From CAZOZZ01 sp965262425 (GTDB lineage Bacteria; Acidobacteriota; Terriglobia; 20CM-2-55-15): DNA of 64,000 nt. The stretch is from NCBI GenBank assembly GCA_965262425.1, contig OZ253536.1, positions 3,844,001-3,908,000 on the forward strand. The letters are read 5' to 3'. A program made the position numbers and the translations under genes. The first letter of the stretch is position 1, and each line of letters opens with the position of its first letter. The notes under the pieces were generated by a model that was not told the origin of the DNA, did no database searches, and saw only the letters and a program-made list of their open reading frames with translations. This document shows positions 61,066 through 64,000 of the stretch, piece after piece.

Positions 61066-62610
61066 GAGCCTGCGCGGCAGAAGGACCGGAATTGGGCGGT
61101 ACCGGAACGAAGATGTAGGACATGTCACGAACCTATCGGACCTATATTCCGGAACAGAGCCTGCTGATGCCGCCGTCGTTGAGAGATTGGCTGGCGGAAG
61201 ATCACCTGTCCTATTTCATATCGGATGCCGTGGACGCGATGGATTTGAGCGCGTTTGAAGAGCGGTATGGAAGTGAAGGACCAGGCAATCAGGCGTACGA
61301 TCCGCGGATGATGGTGAAGGTGCTGATCTATGGGTACGCGACCGGGGTGTTTTCGTCCAGGAAGATGGCGGCAAAGATGAGCGAAGACGTGGCGTTCCGA
61401 ATGTTGGGATCGGCGAACTTCCCGGCACACCGAACGATTTCAGATTTTCGCAAACTGCATCTGGAGGAGTTCGGGAACCTGTTTGTGCAAGTGGTGAGAA
61501 TGGCGCGAGAAGCGGGACTGGTGAAGATGGGAACCGTGGCGGTGGATGGAACCAAGATGCGGGCGAATGCGAGCAAACGCAAAGCGATGAGCTATGAACG
61601 GATGAAGAAGCAGGAAACCGAGTTGGGGGAACAGATTCGGGATCTGATCAATCGGGCAACCGCGACCGATGAGGAAGAAGACCAGCGTTACGGGGCCGAT
61701 CGGCGAGGAGACGAACTACCCGAAGGATTGGCGACGCACGAGAAGCGACGGACCACGATCCAGGCGGCGATGAAGCGACTCGAAGAGCGTCAGATGGCTG
61801 CCGACCAGGAAGCGGAAAGGAAACCGGGAGACGACAAGCCTGGAAGCGGCAAGAAGGGCAAGCCGTTCAAACGCCCCATGGGTGAGCCCAAACCCAAAGC
61901 CCAGGATAACTTCACCGATCCGGAAAGCCGGATTATGAAGACCTCGACGGAAGGATTCCAACAATGCTACAACGCGCAGGCGGCGGTGGATTCCGAGGCG
62001 CGAATCATCGTCGCCACAACGGTGAGCAACAATGCTTCCGATACCGGACAGTTGACACCGACTCTGGATGAGTTGAACAAGAATCTGTCCGAGAGTCCGG
62101 ACCGGGTACTGGCGGATGCGGGATACCGATCCGAGTCGAATCTGCGAATGCTGGAACGACGAGAAATTGATGGGTACGTCCCGATGGGCCGCGAGAAGGA
62201 TATTGACACGGCCCCACTCCCACCCAAAAGCACAGCGATGGGTCGGATGATCCGCAAGATGAAAACCCAGCGAGGGCGTGATCGTTACCGGGCCCGAAAG
62301 CACATCGGTGAGCCACCGTTTGGGTGGATCAAGTCGGTGCTCGGATTTCGACAATTCAGTCTGCGAGGTTTGGACAACGTCACCTGCGAATGGAACCTGG
62401 TGGCTCTGGCGGTGAACTTGCGACGGATGAACGGAAAGATCGAATGGGCCTAGTCCGCAAAACCGGGGACAACCAACCCAGCCCCGGGGCCAACGACTCA
62501 GGTCCGCACAGCTTCGAACAGGTCATTTCGAAAGAATCGGGCGGTTCTGCTCCCAAGACCCTATCGAATCCCAATAGCTCCGAGTTCTTCGCGCTTTGCC
62601 GCGCAGACTC
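61066..62610 (+). mobile_element. IS1182-family element, complete
   Basis: 1545 bp between duplicated CTAG (61062-61065 and 62611-62614). Ends GAG(C/T)CTGCGCGGCA(G/A)A are inverted repeats. Excision restores NPWL-AITLVVILV in the kinase TM2. The palindromic CTAG target fits the family's preference. Confidence 0.88.
61122..62453 (+). CDS. IS1182-family transposase
   Basis: 443 aa. DUF772-type N-terminus (RTYIPEQSLLMPPSLRDWLA; YDPRMMVKVLIYGYATGVFS; FPAHRTISDFRKLHLEEFGN), then DDE core with TVAVDGTKMRANASKRKAMS (first Asp), RVLADAGYRSESNLRMLERR (second) and RKHIGEPPFGWIKSVLGFRQ (Glu). GFQQCYNAQAAVDSEARIIV is typical of the family. Intact. Confidence 0.92.
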   Translation: MSRTYRTYIPEQSLLMPPSLRDWLAEDHLSYFISDAVDAMDLSAFEERYGSEGPGNQAYDPRMMVKVLIYGYATGVFSSRKMAAKMSEDVAFRMLGSANFPAHRTISDFRKLHLEEFGNLFVQVVRMAREAGLVKMGTVAVDGTKMRANASKRKAMSYERMKKQETELGEQIRDLINRATATDEEEDQRYGADRRGDELPEGLATHEKRRTTIQAAMKRLEERQMAADQEAERKPGDDKPGSGKKGKPFKRPMGEPKPKAQDNFTDPESRIMKTSTEGFQQCYNAQAAVDSEARIIVATTVSNNASDTGQLTPTLDELNKNLSESPDRVLADAGYRSESNLRMLERREIDGYVPMGREKDIDTAPLPPKSTAMGRMIRKMKTQRGRDRYRARKHIGEPPFGWIKSVLGFRQFSLRGLDNVTCEWNLVALAVNLRRMNGKIEWA

Positions 62611-63314
62611 CTAGCGATAACCTTGGTCGTCATTCTCGTCTCCCTCGCCGTGTGGTTACCGCTGATACGGGGCGTCACCCGATCCATTACCCAGATGACT
62701 CGAGCGACGGCCCGGATTGCCGAGGGACAGTTCGACGTGCTGGTGACGGCAACAAGGAAAGACGAGGTGGGACAGCTCGCCTCGTCCATTAATCGGATGA
62801 GCGGTCAGCTCGCCGGATTCGTGAGAGGCCAGAAACGTTTTCTGGCGGATATTGCCCATGAACTTTCATCGCCAATAGCACGGATGCAGATGGCGCTGGG
62901 AATTCTCGACCAAAGGGTGGAGGACAAGCAGCGGGAGCATGTCGCGGACGTTCAGGAAGAGGCGGAGCATATATCCGGCCTCATCAACGAACTGCTCTCC
63001 TTTTCCAAGGTCGGGATGCTGTTTGATGACGCGAAGCTCGTCCCTGTCAACGTTGCTGACATCGTTCGCCGCGTTCTGGAACGTGAGGCACTAAAGGATT
63101 CGGACATCAAGAGTGTGGTCGAGGACCGTCTGAAGGTGCTCGCGGAGCCGGGTCGTCTTTTCCGCGCACTCGCCAACCTCGTTCGAAACGCAACACGGTA
63201 CGCTGGCGAAGCCGGCCCGATTGAGATTCAGGCACGTTTGGAGAATGACGACATCGTGATCACAGTTGCCGATTCTGGACCAGGCGTTCCCGAAGACACT
63301 CTAGAAGATCTTTT

Positions 63315-63631
63315 GGGTCTTCCGCAGAATTTGTGGGTAAAACTGTCTTCCATCGCCGCTTGAGGAGACCACGGTGCTCGCCAAGCCTCAAGGCTTCCCT
63401 CGCAAGCTCGGCGGCTGCGCCGGCCTTGACCCTCGGCTGCGCTCCGCGGTGTCGGCTGGTGTGGGCGATGGGGAACGGGGCCTCCGGCGGGGGCTCCGGG
63501 CACCGGGTGTAGGCGTCCGACCGAAGTGGGTACTGGAATATTCGCCGTCGAACAAAAGAATAAGGTACTTTGTTTCAATTACTTATGTGCGCACAGGCCT
63601 TTGGACTGCCCACAAATTCTGCGGAGGAGGC
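63315..63631 (-). mobile_element. 317-bp MITE, copy 4, in the set E kinase
   Basis: 8-bp duplication GATCTTTT at 63307-63314 and 63632-63639. Reverse orientation relative to copy 1. One visible base difference from the others in the inner end (AAACTG for AAACCG). Excision restores LEDLFRPFF in the kinase ATP-binding domain. Confidence 0.88.
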
Positions 63632-63808
63632 GATCTTTTTAGACCCTTCTTTCGACCAGAAACCGCCCGTGGTCGCGAAACTGGCGGCGTTGGCCTTGGA
63701 CTTGCCATCGTCAAATCTTCGATCGAAAGCTGTAACGGAACGGTCCGAGCCCGAAACCGGCAACCGGCGGGCTTCGAAGTCGAAATCCGACTCGATTCGG
63801 TCGATTGA

Positions 63809-64000
63809 GCCAGCTGCCAATGAAGGTTTATAGCTTCAGAGAGTCACAAGGACGTATTACCTCTTACCGCATTTGTGCTTGCGGAGGGGCGGTGCGGAAC
63901 TTTCGTAGGATTACCCGCGAAAAACGCCGAAGCGTTTACTGATTCCGTCTCAACCGCCGAGTCGCAATCCGGGACACTGCAGTCGTCGTCGGGCACTCTT
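63809..64000. other. Right edge, with a minus-strand Cys/Asp-rich frame
   Basis: On the minus strand the edge reads RVPDDDCSVPDCDSAVETES, then VNASAFFAGNPTKVPHRPSA and a stop near 63849. It is open to the window edge and related to the fragment at 39824-39908. Probably the 3' end of a gene lying outside. Confidence 0.35.

Larger units (their letters stand above)
60516..63808 (+). pseudogene. Sensor histidine kinase (CpxA-like), split by IS1182 and a MITE
   Basis: Pieces 60516-61065, 62615-63314 and 63640-63808 join to 1419 nt (473 codons, 472 aa) with no frame error. TM1 (VKIGFLATINVLLLTAVLVA), periplasmic domain, TM2 (WLAITLVVILVSLAVWLPLI), HAMP (GVTRSITQMTRATARIAEGQ), HisKA with phosphoacceptor His in FLADIAHELSSPIARM, N-box LANLVRNATRYAG, and DSGPGVPEDTLEDLFRPF ... 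GGVGLGLAIVKS ATP lid. As it stands it cannot make an active kinase, so both regulators in this window lack an intact cognate sensor. Confidence 0.9.

Noticed and set aside
1..64000. CRISPR array, rRNA genes, replication origin
   Set aside because: No regularly spaced short repeats, no rRNA-like sequence and no clustered DnaA-like boxes or iterons were seen by eye on either strand.

Overview
The window looks like Acidobacteriota (probably the Vicinamibacteria side). This rests on a 1258-aa TonB-dependent receptor with an N-terminal carboxypeptidase-regulatory-like domain, MacB/ADOP-type ABC permeases, a DUF1592 + DUF1552 pair, an ankyrin protein and an exported creatininase-family protein. The assignment is inferred from gene content; no rRNA gene is present.

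1-13.75 kb is an accessory island. From 6664 leftward, one minus-strand array runs DUF932 protein, radical SAM protein, AlkB-like dioxygenase, a 30-aa ORF, E2-like protein (PRTRC-B-like), JAB/MPN peptidase, ThiF/E1-like enzyme, ubiquitin-like protein, two tiny paralogous single-span membrane proteins, an 83-aa basic protein, an acidic Pro-rich protein and another acidic protein running off the edge. Many of these genes overlap by ATGA or carry strong Shine-Dalgarno sites. This is a stripped PRTRC-like ubiquitin-type conjugation system linked to nucleic-acid repair genes, and it is the best candidate for an undescribed system. Right of it are HTH proteins, a second DUF932 gene split by an IS21 element, an amber-split ORF, and a winged-helix regulator with a 40-bp palindrome upstream.

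13.9-17.8 kb is a junction zone: a complete IS3 element, two exported or membrane ORFs, a gene remnant, a 317-bp MITE, an IS3 fragment, a small IS6-like element and an ankyrin-gene scrap.

17.8-38.1 kb is mostly stable chromosome: class III aminotransferase, creatininase-family protein, YjiH-like transporter, ankyrin protein, DUF1552, DUF1592, TonB receptor, alkaline-phosphatase/sulfatase-fold protein, a secreted CxxCH protein, class I aminotransferase and threonine dehydratase. Two diverged ~520-bp noncoding repeats lie upstream of the TonB receptor and the CxxCH gene.

38.2-64 kb is a repeatedly duplicated and decaying envelope-stress/efflux region. It holds kinase and ADOP permease remnants, an integrase fragment, an intact MacAB-like tripartite set with divergent OmpR-type regulator (A), a second set with a MITE-split adaptor (B), shredded copies (C, D), and a BON + M48 peptidase pair divergent from a second regulator/kinase pair (E). 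The kinase of E is split by IS1182 and by a MITE. Four related intergenic boxes mark these duplications.

Insertions are unusually legible. For IS21 (6-bp target duplication), IS630 (TA), IS1182 (CTAG) and three MITE copies (8 bp), removing the element and one target copy restores the host reading frame exactly. The one 317-bp MITE with diverged flanks also restores frame by length.
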